A stretch of DNA of 64,000 nt from Chloroflexota bacterium. Its GTDB lineage: Bacteria; Chloroflexota; Dehalococcoidia; UBA2979. Both the position numbers and the translations under genes were made by a program. This document shows, piece after piece, positions 36,683-45,305 of the stretch. How positions within the stretch are numbered: position 1 is the first letter of the stretch; every line of letters begins with the position of its first letter. A model generated the notes under the pieces. The model ran no database searches, was not told the DNA's origin, and saw only the letters and a list, made by a program, of their open reading frames with translations. The DNA lies in assembly GCA_947472995.1 (NCBI GenBank), contig CANJBO010000005.1, forward strand, positions 1-64,000, in the 5' to 3' direction.

Positions 36683-37839
36683 CCCGCGCGCAGCCGGTCG
36701 AGGAGCGCCACGACCTCCCGCCGTGACGTGACCGCCCGGATCGCCTCGAGGAATGTCGCGAGCGATCCGCTGCGCTCGCGCACCTCGCGGAGCTGCGCGC
36801 CGAGCGGGTCGGTGGCATCGGGCCGCGCGGCGTAGCTGCCGTACCACGCGAAGTACGCCTGGTTGATGCGCCGGATGCGGTAGCCGCCGTCCCACAGCTG
36901 CTGCCGCACCGCCTCCATGCGCGCCTCGGCGGCCTCGACCTGCCCGGCCGCGAGCATGCCGTCCACCTCGCGCCGCAGGTCGCGCAGCACCGCGTTCACG
37001 TCGACGCGCGGCGGCGACGGGGTCCCGCTGGGCGTGGGTGTGGGCGCGGGCGTCGAGGCAGCACCCGCCGCCGGCGTGGCCCAGCGCGCGACGACGTCGG
37101 CGGCGATCTCCGCGCCGACAATGTCCGCGACGGTCTCGTTGATCGCCACCGCGTCGCGCGACCCGAAGTACGCGCGGCCGAGGGGATAGAACGTTAGGTA
37201 GTGATGCGTCCACTCGTGCGCGGCGGTGGCGACGGTATCCTCGTACCGCTCGTTGCTGCTGACGATCGCGGGGTAGGCCGCGACGCCGCCCGCGCCGACG
37301 ACGAGCGACGAGCGGTCGGGGTGCGCCGCCTCGTCGGCACGCTCGACCTCGACCGCCTCGGCGGCGGTGAGGTCGGGGCGCAGCAGCGCGGTACTCGACC
37401 GCTCGATGCGCGCGCGCGGCGACTGCACGAGGACGCGCGGCGGCTGCGTCAGCTCCACGTTCACCGGCGGGAAGACGCTGCCCGGCACCGGCACCGCGCC
37501 GTGCAGCCCGCGCGCGCGCACGGCGGCGTCGATGCGGCCGTTCAGCGCCGCCTCGACCGTGTTCTCGAGGCGACGACGATCGGCGCTGTCGGCGGGCGCG
37601 GCGAAGTAGCGCGCGACGGCGTCGTCCGCCGCCGGGTCGTCGCGGAACGGCGCGCCGAGGCGGTAGAGCCACTTCCCGGCGACCGTGTCGCGCTCCCACC
37701 GCACGAGGTCAAAGCGATCGCCGACGCGCCGGTCGCCCACGAGCGCCGCCGCCAGCACCAGCAGCGCACCCGCCCCGGCGGCCGCCAGCACGATCGCGGC
37801 GCGCCGCGCGCATCCCGTGCTGCCTCGAGGTTCCGCCAT
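36679..37839 (-). CDS. Membrane-anchored HEXXH metallopeptidase-like protein
   Basis: A 386-residue protein with an N-terminal membrane anchor (ARRAAIVLAAAGAGALLVLAA). A possible zinc-protease centre is AAHEWTHHYLTFYPLGRAY (HEXXH), followed 20 or so residues later by AINETVADIVGAEIA, whose glutamate could be the third zinc ligand as in gluzincins. A Thr-Pro-rich insert lies near residue 270. I do not know a named family for it. ATG 37839 is chosen because ggag lies six bases upstream; ATG 37851 is four codons longer. It is convergent with the penicillin-binding protein gene and overlaps its end by four bases. A role in wall or exported-protein processing is a guess from position. Confidence 0.7.
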   Translation of the reverse strand: MAEPRGSTGCARRAAIVLAAAGAGALLVLAAALVGDRRVGDRFDLVRWERDTVAGKWLYRLGAPFRDDPAADDAVARYFAAPADSADRRRLENTVEAALNGRIDAAVRARGLHGAVPVPGSVFPPVNVELTQPPRVLVQSPRARIERSSTALLRPDLTAAEAVEVERADEAAHPDRSSLVVGAGGVAAYPAIVSSNERYEDTVATAAHEWTHHYLTFYPLGRAYFGSRDAVAINETVADIVGAEIAADVVARWATPAAGAASTPAPTPTPSGTPSPPRVDVNAVLRDLRREVDGMLAAGQVEAAEARMEAVRQQLWDGGYRIRRINQAYFAWYGSYAARPDATDPLGAQLREVRERSGSLATFLEAIRAVTSRREVVALLDRLRAG

Positions 37840-37935
37840 CGCACGCTCCATCACGGCCCCACCGGGCGTCCGCGATATGATCGACCAGCCGGCCGTCCAC
37901 GACAGTCGAGCCACGCGTGATCGAAGGGTGAGGAC

Positions 37936-38499
37936 ATGGTCGCAGATGTGCCCACCCCGCTCGCGATCCTCGACGCCCCCGCTGCGCCGGGGCTGCTCGT
38001 CCCGCGGCGCGAGCGCTTCCTCGCCGCAGCCGCCGACCTCGCGTCCGCCCTCCCGATGATCACCATCGCCGTCGGCGTCGCCGCCGCGTGGCTGCTCGTC
38101 CGCACCGGAGCGGGCCGCGAGGATGCGCGCGGCCTCGACGCCGCCATCGCGCTCGCCGTCGTCGGCGCAGTGCCCCCGGCGTGGCTCGCGCGGCTCGCGC
38201 TCGGCCTCCTCGACCAGCACGCGACGCCTGGCCAGCACGCCCGCGGCCTGCGCGTCGAGGCGACACGGACGCGCGCCGTCCTCGTGCGGCTCGCGCTGCA
38301 CCCGTTCGGCGCGGTCGGCTGGGCGTGGCTCGCCGGCATCGCCGCGCTCGCGCAGTCGATGGCGCTCGCGGGCGTGCTGGGCGCGGTCGCCGCGCTCGTC
38401 CTGGTGGCAGGCGGGGTGTCGCTCGCGATGATCCTCGTCGCGCCGGGTGCGCCGACGCTGCACGACCGCCTCGCCGGGACCCGACTGGTGCGCGCGTGA
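37936..38499 (+). CDS. RDD family membrane protein
   Basis: A 187-residue polytopic protein. The RDD pattern is visible: VPRRERFLAAAADLASALP with Arg and Asp in the first helix, the second helix block QHATPGQHARGLRVEATRT, and the closing APTLHDRLAGTRLV. Three to four membrane spans are expected. RDD proteins are linked to Na+/H+ or other ion exchange in a few studied cases; most have no assigned role. A TATGAT box lies at 37876-37881. The gene is coupled to the next by a GTGA overlap. Confidence 0.8.
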   Translation: MVADVPTPLAILDAPAAPGLLVPRRERFLAAAADLASALPMITIAVGVAAAWLLVRTGAGREDARGLDAAIALAVVGAVPPAWLARLALGLLDQHATPGQHARGLRVEATRTRAVLVRLALHPFGAVGWAWLAGIAALAQSMALAGVLGAVAALVLVAGGVSLAMILVAPGAPTLHDRLAGTRLVRA

Positions 38500-39407
38500 G
38501 GCCGTTCGACCCGCGCGCCCCCCTGCCCACCCCGCCCGCCCCCGTGTTCACCGGGCGCGAGGCGTACGACGTGCCGATGCCCGTGCGCCCGGCGCGGCGC
38601 AATGGCCCGCGCAGCCGCGCCCGCCGCGCGATCGCAGCGTTCGCGGTCGTCGTCGGCCTCTGGCTGCTGGCGCTCGCCGCCTCGCAGGCGACGAGCGAGA
38701 CCGTCGCCGTGCCGTTCCTCGGACGCACCGTCTCCGTCCTCGGCGGCGTGCCCGCGCTGCTCCAGCTGCGCGAGCAGCAGGTGCGCGAGGCGGCGAGCAA
38801 GCCGGGTGCGGACATCCGCACCGCCGTCCCCGGCTTCCCCGTGCAGGGCGTCACCCTCCCGCGCGACCTCGCGCAGACCGGCAGCCTCGATGACTGGCAC
38901 GTCTCGCTGATGCGCGACGCCGGGGCCGCCGCCTACGAGCGCGGCCCGGCCGTGTTCACGCGCGACGGCGTCGCCACCAGCGCTGGCCTCTTCTCGACGT
39001 CGCAGTGGGTGCGCACGGTGATGAGCCTCGAGTCGTCCAGCACGCACTTCGTCGCGTGGGCGATCGCGTGGGGCCTCGGCGTGACGTCGATGGCGCTCGC
39101 AGGGCTCGTGTTCCTCTCCACGGACGGCGCGCGGCGCTTCGTCGCGATCGGTCTCGGCCTGATCGGGGGCGCGCTGATCGCCGCGCTCGGCGGGCTGCTC
39201 GGGCTGCTGCTCTCGTGGGTGCTGGGGATCGGCGACGACAGCCCGTTCGTGAGCGAGGTCGGCGCGCTCATCGCCACGGTCGCGTGGACGCCGCTGCACG
39301 ACGCCGGGTGGGCCGCCGCCGCCGGCTTCGCGATCGCCGCGCCCGCCGCGATCACCGCCGCGCTCCTCGCGCGCATCGAGGATCGCGAGACGCGCGCACA
39401 GGCCTAG
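38496..39407 (+). CDS. Hypothetical polytopic membrane protein
   Basis: A 303-residue protein that I do not recognise. GTG 38496 overlaps the RDD stop in GTGA. One membrane helix at about residues 46-66 (AIAAFAVVVGLWLLALAA) is followed by an extracytoplasmic region of about 110 residues (VPALLQLREQQVREAASKPG and on) and then four hydrophobic spans from about 185 to 295 (FVAWAIAWGLGVTSMALAGL and following). The arrangement suggests a transporter-like or sensor membrane domain, but no motif is diagnostic. Coupling to the RDD protein suggests the two work together. Its TAG stop is shared in a CTAG with the convergent gene. Confidence 0.7.
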   Translation: MRPFDPRAPLPTPPAPVFTGREAYDVPMPVRPARRNGPRSRARRAIAAFAVVVGLWLLALAASQATSETVAVPFLGRTVSVLGGVPALLQLREQQVREAASKPGADIRTAVPGFPVQGVTLPRDLAQTGSLDDWHVSLMRDAGAAAYERGPAVFTRDGVATSAGLFSTSQWVRTVMSLESSSTHFVAWAIAWGLGVTSMALAGLVFLSTDGARRFVAIGLGLIGGALIAALGGLLGLLLSWVLGIGDDSPFVSEVGALIATVAWTPLHDAGWAAAAGFAIAAPAAITAALLARIEDRETRAQA

Positions 39408-39637
39408 CGCTCGTCCTCGACGTCCGCCTCGTGCTCCCACGCGTCGAGGAGCGCCCACGGGTCGCAGCCGATCGCCGCGAGCTGCCGCCCGAACATGTCG
39501 CGCTGGTGTGCCGCCGTCTGCCGGTCAGCCGCCTCGAACCGCCCGTCCTCGTCGGCCGCCACCGCGTGGTAGCGGTGCCACTCCGCGAACAGCGCGCGGC
39601 ACTCGTCGTCATGCTCGTGCGGCGCGGGGGTCGTCAT
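39404..39637 (-). CDS. Hypothetical protein, 77 aa
   Basis: I do not recognise this small gene. It encodes a very acidic, His- and Trp-containing helical protein (HEHDDECRALFAEWHRYHAV, then DPWALLDAWEHEADVEDER). No membrane segment or signal is present. The start at MTTPAPHEHDDE is supported by GAGGAG seven bases upstream on the minus strand. Its stop codon shares the palindrome CTAG (39404-39407) with the convergent membrane-protein gene, so the two coding regions overlap by four bases with no terminator between. Confidence 0.6.
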   Translation of the reverse strand: MTTPAPHEHDDECRALFAEWHRYHAVAADEDGRFEAADRQTAAHQRDMFGRQLAAIGCDPWALLDAWEHEADVEDER

Positions 39638-39726
39638 GGCGGGCTCCTCGATGGCTGGCGACGAGTGTATCGGCGGCGGGCCGCGGTACACTCGGGCCGC
39701 ATCGAACGACGAGAACGGGGGACGAC

Positions 39727-39951
39727 GTGGGACTCAAGGAGCTCGAGGCGCTGAAGCAGATCATCGAGGCCGAGATCGCGAAGGGCCGCGACAACCACGT
39801 GCAGGGCACCTGGCACATCCACTTCGAGAAGCGCGGCGAGGCGCCGATCTTCTCCTTCAACAAGTGCGAGTCCGAGGTCTACTGCGAGGAGCGTCCGACC
39901 GTCTTCGCCGTCGACGGCGAGCTGGTGGACGCGGGCGGGCCGCTCTTCTAG
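39727..39951 (+). CDS. Hypothetical protein, 74 aa
   Basis: I do not recognise this small gene. It begins with GTG after gggggac, and a TACACT box lies at 39687-39692. The protein is short and mixed alpha/beta: a helix (LKELEALKQIIEAEIAKG), then strands (GTWHIHFEKRGEAPIFSF). Two cysteines nearby (NKCESEVYCEE) could bind metal or form a disulfide, but two alone are not a zinc site. The frame has the codon use of the neighbours and ends just before the VOC protein gene. Confidence 0.6.
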   Translation: MGLKELEALKQIIEAEIAKGRDNHVQGTWHIHFEKRGEAPIFSFNKCESEVYCEERPTVFAVDGELVDAGGPLF

Positions 39952-40029
39952 CGCGCCCGCGCACCCTCGCACGGCACGCGGTGTAGTCTCCCCGGGTTCC
40001 GGACGTTCCGGAGCGAGGGGAGACGACCA

Positions 40030-40446
40030 ATGCTCAGCATTCACCACTACAACGTCGCCGTGCACGACCTCGACGAGGCGGTCGCGGACTACACCAGCCG
40101 CTTCGGCATGGCGATCATCGGCGAGCGTGCGCACAACGCGCTCGGCAACTTCGACTACCAGGCGCTGGGCTTCGGCGACCAGGTGATCACGCGCCTCATC
40201 ACGCCGTCGTCCGAGGAGAGCCCGGTCGCGCGGCTGATGAAGGAGCGCTCGAACGCGCTGAACCCGCACGGCGAGGGCTTCTACATGGTGGCCTTCGACT
40301 GCGACGACGTCGCCGCCTTCTGCGATCAGGTCGAGGCGACCGGCGGTCGCGTCCAGCGCGCCCCCAGCGGCACGAACGCGTGGGTCCACCCCACCTCGTC
40401 CCACTTCGTGTTCATGGAGGTCGTGCAGCGCACGCCGTCGGCGTAG
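40030..40446 (+). CDS. VOC (glyoxalase/bleomycin-resistance) family protein
   Basis: A 138-residue vicinal-oxygen-chelate protein. The two beta-alpha-beta-beta-beta halves are seen in HYNVAVHDLDEAVADYTSRF and GFYMVAFDCDDVAAFCDQVE. Possible metal ligands are the first-half His (IHHYNV) and the C-terminal Glu (SHFVFMEVVQ). It resembles methylmalonyl-CoA epimerase and related lyases, but the substrate cannot be told and no mutase gene is near. The ATG follows AGGGGAG, and a TAGTCT box lies at 39984-39989. Confidence 0.8.
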   Translation: MLSIHHYNVAVHDLDEAVADYTSRFGMAIIGERAHNALGNFDYQALGFGDQVITRLITPSSEESPVARLMKERSNALNPHGEGFYMVAFDCDDVAAFCDQVEATGGRVQRAPSGTNAWVHPTSSHFVFMEVVQRTPSA

Positions 40447-40590
40447 CGGCTTCGCCGTGGCGTGACCGTTCGAGGACTGCGCGGGGTTCGAGGTACCAGC
40501 CGGGCGGCCCATCCCCCTGCGACCAAACCACGGATCCAGCCCCACGGATCGCATGAGACCGTCGACACCTCGAGGTGACGCGACGCGCTC

Positions 40591-40636
40591 CGGCCCCCTC
40601 CCCCTCGACGGGGGAGGGCTGGGGTGGGGGTGGGCT
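40591..40636. repeat. C-rich palindromic repeat, copy 4
   Basis: The hairpin cccctccccctcgacggggg is followed by agggctggggtgggggtggg, in the gap between the VOC gene and lipA. Confidence 0.7.
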
Positions 40637-40684
40637 TCGGGCACAGCGTGCCGAACGCGTCCGAGGAGGGCCGGAGTGCTTCCG

Positions 40685-41599
40685 CTACTCGGCAGCGACC
40701 TCGAGTGCCTGCGCGCGCGCGGCGCTCTCCTGCTCCCCCGCGTGGTACGAGGAGCGCACCAGCGGCCCGGACTCGATGTGCGAGAAGCCGAGATCGACGC
40801 CGAACTGCTTCAGGTGGGCGAACTCGTCCGGGTGGACGAAGCGCGCGACGGGCAGGTGCTTCGGCGTCGGCCGCAGGTACTGGCCGATGGTGACGAGGTC
40901 CACGTGGTGCGCGCGCAGGTCGCGCAGCACGTCCTCGACCTCCTCGATCGTCTCGCCGAGGCCGACCATGATGCCGGTCTTCGTCGGCATCTCCGGGGCG
41001 AACTCCTTCACGCGCGCCAGCAGCTGCAGCGTGCGCTGGTAGTCGCCCTTGAAGCGCGCCGTCGGGTAGAGGCGCGGCACCGTCTCCGTGTTGTGGTTCA
41101 GGACGGCCGGGCCGGCCTCGATCACCGTGCGGAGCGGCTCCGGGTCGCCGCGGAAGTCGGGGATGAGCACCTCGACGCGACACTCGGGGCGCAGGTGGTG
41201 GATGGCGCGGATGCAGCGCGCGAAGATCTCGGCGCCGCCGTCCGGCACGTCGTCACGGTTCACCGAGGTGATGACGGCGTAGTCGAGGCCGAGCGTGTCC
41301 ACGGTCTGCGCGAGGCGCACCGGCTCCAGCAGGTCCAGCGCGCCCGGCTTGCCGGACGTCACGGCGCAGTACCCGCAGGCCCGCGTGCACGTGTCGCCCA
41401 GGATCATGAACGTCGCGGTGCCGGAGTTGAAGCACTCGCCGATGTTCGGGCAGTGCGCCTCCTCGCAGACCGTGTGGAGGCGCTCCTCGCGGAGCAGGTT
41501 CTTGATGTGCTCGTAGCGCTGGCCGCCGGGGAACGGCGCCTTGAACCACGGCGGCTTCGGGTCGTTGTGCGGCGTCGACGGGGTCGTGGTCGTGGTCAC
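40685..41599 (-). CDS. lipA: Lipoyl synthase
   Basis: Radical SAM enzyme that inserts two sulfurs into octanoyl groups on E2 and GcvH lipoyl domains. The 304-residue protein has both clusters' ligands: the SAM cluster C-X3-C-X2-C in CTRACGYC, and the auxiliary cluster C-X4-C-X5-C in CEEAHCPNIGEC, with the closing RSSY serine in GPLVRSSYHAG. GTG 41599 overlaps the lipB stop in GTGA and follows gaggtg. It is the second gene of lipB-lipA, divergent from the pyruvate dehydrogenase operon, whose E2 is a direct substrate. Confidence 0.97.
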   Translation of the reverse strand: MTTTTTPSTPHNDPKPPWFKAPFPGGQRYEHIKNLLREERLHTVCEEAHCPNIGECFNSGTATFMILGDTCTRACGYCAVTSGKPGALDLLEPVRLAQTVDTLGLDYAVITSVNRDDVPDGGAEIFARCIRAIHHLRPECRVEVLIPDFRGDPEPLRTVIEAGPAVLNHNTETVPRLYPTARFKGDYQRTLQLLARVKEFAPEMPTKTGIMVGLGETIEEVEDVLRDLRAHHVDLVTIGQYLRPTPKHLPVARFVHPDEFAHLKQFGVDLGFSHIESGPLVRSSYHAGEQESAARAQALEVAAE

Positions 41600-42378
41600 G
41601 CGGGCACCTCTGCTCTCGCCTCGGACTCTACCGCACCGAACAGCGTGGGGGTCGTCGCGCAGGCGACCGCTACGAGGCGCGCGTCGAAGCGGCGCTCGAA
41701 CGCGCGCATCATCGCCTTGCGCGCCTCGGCGACGCGCACCGGCCGCCCCAGCACGCGCGCCATCGAGGTGACGCCGGCATCCTCGAGGCCGCACGGGACG
41801 ATCGCGTCGAACCACGCGAGGTCCGGCGCGACGTTGAGCGCGACCCCGTGCAGCGAGACCCCGCCCTGCACGCGGATGCCGATCGCCGCGATCTTGTCGT
41901 TCCCCACCCACACCCCGCGCCGCCCTTCGACGAGGGCGGCCTCGATGCCGAACGCGGCCAGCGTGTCGAGGAGCATCCCCTCCAGCGCGGCGAGGTACTC
42001 GGCGGCGCCCATCTCGCGCCGGCGGAGGTCGAGGATCGGGTACCCGACCAGCTGGCCCGGACCGTGCCACGTGATGTCCCCGCCCCGGTCGGTGTCGACG
42101 AGGGGCGCCGGGAGCGACTCGACCGGCCCGCGCAGCGTCGCTCGGCCGCCGCGGGCGCCCATCGTGTAGACCGGGGCGTGCTCGATGAGCGCGACCGCCT
42201 CGGTCGCCACGCCGGCACCGTCCGAGGTGCGCGCCGCGCGCAGGGCGTCGGCGGTGGCGTACTGCCAGGCGCGGGCCGCCTCGTAGTCCACGTCCGCGGC
42301 GCTCAGGACGTGCACCGTCTCGCGTGCGGCCGGGGCCGCGCCCGCCGAAGCGTCGAGGGTGGAGTCGTCGATGCGCAT
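41596..42378 (-). CDS. lipB: Octanoyl-[ACP]:protein octanoyltransferase
   Basis: Moves octanoate from acyl carrier protein to lipoyl-domain lysines, the step before LipA. The 260-residue protein shows DTDRGGDITWHGPGQLVGYP, the catalytic lysine in VGNDKIAAIGIRV and the catalytic cysteine in AIVPCGLEDAGVTS. There is a 25-residue lead before the domain. ATG 42378 is confirmed by a TAAACT box six bases upstream on the minus strand. It is coupled to lipA through GTGA. Confidence 0.95.
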   Translation of the reverse strand: MRIDDSTLDASAGAAPAARETVHVLSAADVDYEAARAWQYATADALRAARTSDGAGVATEAVALIEHAPVYTMGARGGRATLRGPVESLPAPLVDTDRGGDITWHGPGQLVGYPILDLRRREMGAAEYLAALEGMLLDTLAAFGIEAALVEGRRGVWVGNDKIAAIGIRVQGGVSLHGVALNVAPDLAWFDAIVPCGLEDAGVTSMARVLGRPVRVAEARKAMMRAFERRFDARLVAVACATTPTLFGAVESEARAEVPA

Positions 42379-42384
42379 GACCCG

Positions 42385-42390
42385 AGTTTA
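42385..42390 (-). promoter_or_regulatory. -10 box TAAACT, leaderless start of lipB
   Basis: TAAACT on the minus strand ends six bases before the lipB ATG (spacer cgggtc). The aceE promoter lies 120 bases away on the other strand. Confidence 0.65.
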
Positions 42391-42509
42391 ACGCGGCGGG
42401 GGTAGCGTTCTCCGGGATGCCCGGTCCGGCCGGGGCGAGCCTCGACGCATCGGGGTTCTCCCCTGCTCGGGACTACACACGGTGGGTTACGCTGGGAACG
42501 CGACGCCCA

Positions 42510-42515
42510 TACACT
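42510..42515 (+). promoter_or_regulatory. -10 box TACACT for the pyruvate dehydrogenase operon
   Basis: TACACT lies 22 bases before the aceE start, giving a leader of about 16 bases that contains ggag (42526-42529) eight bases before the TTG. Confidence 0.6.
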
Positions 42516-42537
42516 GCCGTGAAATGGAGTAAGCCGC

Positions 42538-45237
42538 TTGACCCGCGACGTAGCTGAGCCAGACTCCCCCGAGCTCCCCGACTGGGTCGACACCCAGGAG
42601 TGGGTGGACTCTCTGCGCGACGTGGTGAACACGCGCGGCCACGCCCGCGCCAGCCGCCTGCTCCAGGAGCTCCAGATCGAGGCCCAGCGCACCGGCGTCC
42701 CGCTGCCGGTGACCTCGCGTACTCCTTATGTAAACACGATCCCCCTCGAGCACGAGGCGCCGTTCCCCGGCGACCACGCGCTGGAGCGGCGCATCAAGAG
42801 CATCGTCCGCTGGAACGCGATGGCGATGGTGACCGAGGCGAACGGCAAGTCGTCGGGCATCGGCGGGCACATCTCCACGTTTGCCTCGGCGGCGACGCTC
42901 TACGAGATCGGCTTCAACCACTTCTTCCGCGGCTACGACCACCCGTCCGGCCCCGACCTGATCTACTTCCAGGGCCACGCCTCTCCCGGCATGTACGCGC
43001 GCGCGTACATGGAGGGCCGCCTCACCCCGCGCGAGCTGCACAACTTCCGTCGAGAGTTCGCGGACGGCGGCGGGCTGAGCTCCTATCCGCACCCCCGCCT
43101 GATGCCCGACTTCTGGCAGTTCCCGACGGTCTCGATGGGCCTCGGCCCGCTCACGGCGATCTACCAGGCGCGCTTCATGCGCTACATGGAGGCGCGCGGG
43201 CTGAAGCCCGTGAACGACCAGAAGGTGTGGGCGTTCCTCGGCGACGGGGAGACGGACGAGCCGGAGTCGCTCGGCTCAATCTCCCTCGCGGCGCGCGAGG
43301 GCCTCGACAACCTGGTCTTCGTCGTGAACTGCAACCTCCAGCGCCTCGACGGGCCGGTGCGTGGCAACGGGCAGATCATCCAGGAGCTGGAGGCCGTGTT
43401 CCGCGGCGTCGGCTGGAACGTGATCAAGGTGCTGTGGGGCTCCGACTGGGACCCCCTGCTCGCCCAGGACCACGACGGCCTCCTCGCACGGCGCATGGGC
43501 GAGGTGGTCGACGGCGAGTACCAGAAGTACACCGTCGCCGGCGGCGCCTACATCCGCGAGCACTTCTGGGGCGTGGATGAGCGCCTGAAGCGCATGGTCG
43601 CGGACAAGACGGACGACCAGCTCTGGGCGATGCGCCTCGGCGGGCACGACCCGCTGAAGGTGTACGCCGCGTTCAACGCCGCGACCAAGCACCGCGGCGG
43701 GCCGACGGTAATCCTCGCCCGCACCATCAAGGGCTACGGGCTGGGCGAGGCCGGCGAGGGCCGCAACATCACGCACCAGCAGAAGCACCTCAACGAGAGC
43801 GAGTTGATGGGCTTCCGCGACCGCTTCCAGATCCCCCTCTCCGACGAGGAGGTGATCGGCGCGCCGCTGTACCGCCCCGCGCCCGACAGCGCGGAGATGG
43901 CGTACATGAAGGAACGCCGCCGCGTCCTCGGCGGGCCGCAGCCGGAGCGCCGCGTCCGCAACACGCCGATCACCGCGCCCAACGAGGACCTCTTCAAGGA
44001 GTTCTACGCCGGCAGCGGCGACCGCGAGGCCTCGACCACGATGGTGTTCGTGCGCATGCTCGCCGCGCTGATGCGCGAGCCGGAGCAGGGCAAGCGCATC
44101 GTCCCGATCATCCCGGACGAGGCGCGCACCTTCGGCATGGAGACGTTCTTCCGCGAGTTCGGCATCCACTCCACGAAGGGCCAGGTCTACGACCCGGTCG
44201 ACCGCGAGAGCCTCCTCTACTACAAGGAGACGCTGGACGGCCAGGTCATCGAGGAAGGCATCACCGAGGCGGGCTCGTTCTCCTCGTTCCTCGCGGCGGG
44301 GACCTCGAACGCGACGTATGGCTCGACGACGATCCCGTTCTTCATCTTCTACTCGATGTTCGGGATGCAGCGCGTCGGCGACCTCGTGTGGGCCGCGGCG
44401 GACGCGCGCGCTCGAGGCTTCCTGATCGGCGGCACCGCCGGCCGCACGACGCTGAACGGCGAGGGCCTCCAGCACGCCGACGGCCACAGCCACGTGCTGG
44501 CCTCGGTCGTGCCCGCGCTCCGCTCGTACGACCCGGCGTACGCGTACGAGATCGCGGAGCTGCTGCGCGACGGCATCAAGCGCATGTACGTCGACCTCGA
44601 AGACTGCATGTACTACATCACCGTCGGCAACGAGAACTACGCGCAGCCGCCGATGCCCGAGGGCGACGGCGTGCGCGAGGGCATCGTGAAGGGCATGTAC
44701 AAGTTCCGCTCCGTGACGCCCGAGGGCGCCTCGGACAGCGCGCCGCGCGTGCACCTGCTGGGCAGCGGCTCGATCCTCAACGAGGCGGTCGAGGCGCAGC
44801 GCATCCTGGCGGCGGACTACGGCGTCGCCTCCGACGTGTGGTCGGTCACCTCCTACACCGAGCTGCGCCGCGACGCGATCGACGTCGACCGCTGGAACGG
44901 CCTGCACCCCGGCGAGGAGCAGCGCGTGCCCTACGTCACGCAGATGCTCGGCAACGCGAAGCCGATCATCGCCGCCTCGGACTACATGAAGTCGCTGCCC
45001 GACGCGATCGCGAAGTGGGTCGACGCCTCGTTCACCTCGCTCGGCACGGACGGCTTCGGCCGCAGCGCCTCGCGCGAGGAGCTGCGCGACTTCTTCGAGG
45101 TGGACGCGAAGCACATCGCGTTCGCGGCGATCTCGACGCTGGTGCGCGAGGAGCAGCTCCCGGTGAGCGTCGCGCAGCGCGCGATCGAGCAACTGGGCAT
45201 CGAGACCGAGCGGCCGAACCCGGCCACCACTGTGTAG
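42538..45237 (+). CDS. aceE: Pyruvate dehydrogenase E1, homodimeric type
   Basis: Thiamine-diphosphate enzyme that decarboxylates pyruvate and passes the acetyl group to E2. The 899-residue chain is the single-chain form (887 in E. coli), not the alpha/beta form. The thiamine motif is GDGETDEPESLGSISLAARE to VNCNLQRLDG. IVRWNAMAMVTEANG and GGHISTFASAATLYE lie near the N-terminus, and the E2-binding N-terminal lead is DSPELPDWVDTQEWVDSLRD. It uses a TTG start at 42538, supported by ggag eight bases upstream. First gene of aceE-aceF-lpd. Confidence 0.97.
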   Translation: MTRDVAEPDSPELPDWVDTQEWVDSLRDVVNTRGHARASRLLQELQIEAQRTGVPLPVTSRTPYVNTIPLEHEAPFPGDHALERRIKSIVRWNAMAMVTEANGKSSGIGGHISTFASAATLYEIGFNHFFRGYDHPSGPDLIYFQGHASPGMYARAYMEGRLTPRELHNFRREFADGGGLSSYPHPRLMPDFWQFPTVSMGLGPLTAIYQARFMRYMEARGLKPVNDQKVWAFLGDGETDEPESLGSISLAAREGLDNLVFVVNCNLQRLDGPVRGNGQIIQELEAVFRGVGWNVIKVLWGSDWDPLLAQDHDGLLARRMGEVVDGEYQKYTVAGGAYIREHFWGVDERLKRMVADKTDDQLWAMRLGGHDPLKVYAAFNAATKHRGGPTVILARTIKGYGLGEAGEGRNITHQQKHLNESELMGFRDRFQIPLSDEEVIGAPLYRPAPDSAEMAYMKERRRVLGGPQPERRVRNTPITAPNEDLFKEFYAGSGDREASTTMVFVRMLAALMREPEQGKRIVPIIPDEARTFGMETFFREFGIHSTKGQVYDPVDRESLLYYKETLDGQVIEEGITEAGSFSSFLAAGTSNATYGSTTIPFFIFYSMFGMQRVGDLVWAAADARARGFLIGGTAGRTTLNGEGLQHADGHSHVLASVVPALRSYDPAYAYEIAELLRDGIKRMYVDLEDCMYYITVGNENYAQPPMPEGDGVREGIVKGMYKFRSVTPEGASDSAPRVHLLGSGSILNEAVEAQRILAADYGVASDVWSVTSYTELRRDAIDVDRWNGLHPGEEQRVPYVTQMLGNAKPIIAASDYMKSLPDAIAKWVDASFTSLGTDGFGRSASREELRDFFEVDAKHIAFAAISTLVREEQLPVSVAQRAIEQLGIETERPNPATTV

Positions 45238-45305
45238 CATGGGCGTGCCGGGCGGACGCCCCTCGGCGTCACCCGATCCACGCCCGCTCTAGGAGCAGTC
45301 GCACG

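Noticed and set aside
33467-37699. Minus-strand open frame of 1410 codons opposite the PBP gene
   Set aside because: Same reason: composition typical of a shadow frame, and the plus strand carries clear GT51 and transpeptidase motifs.
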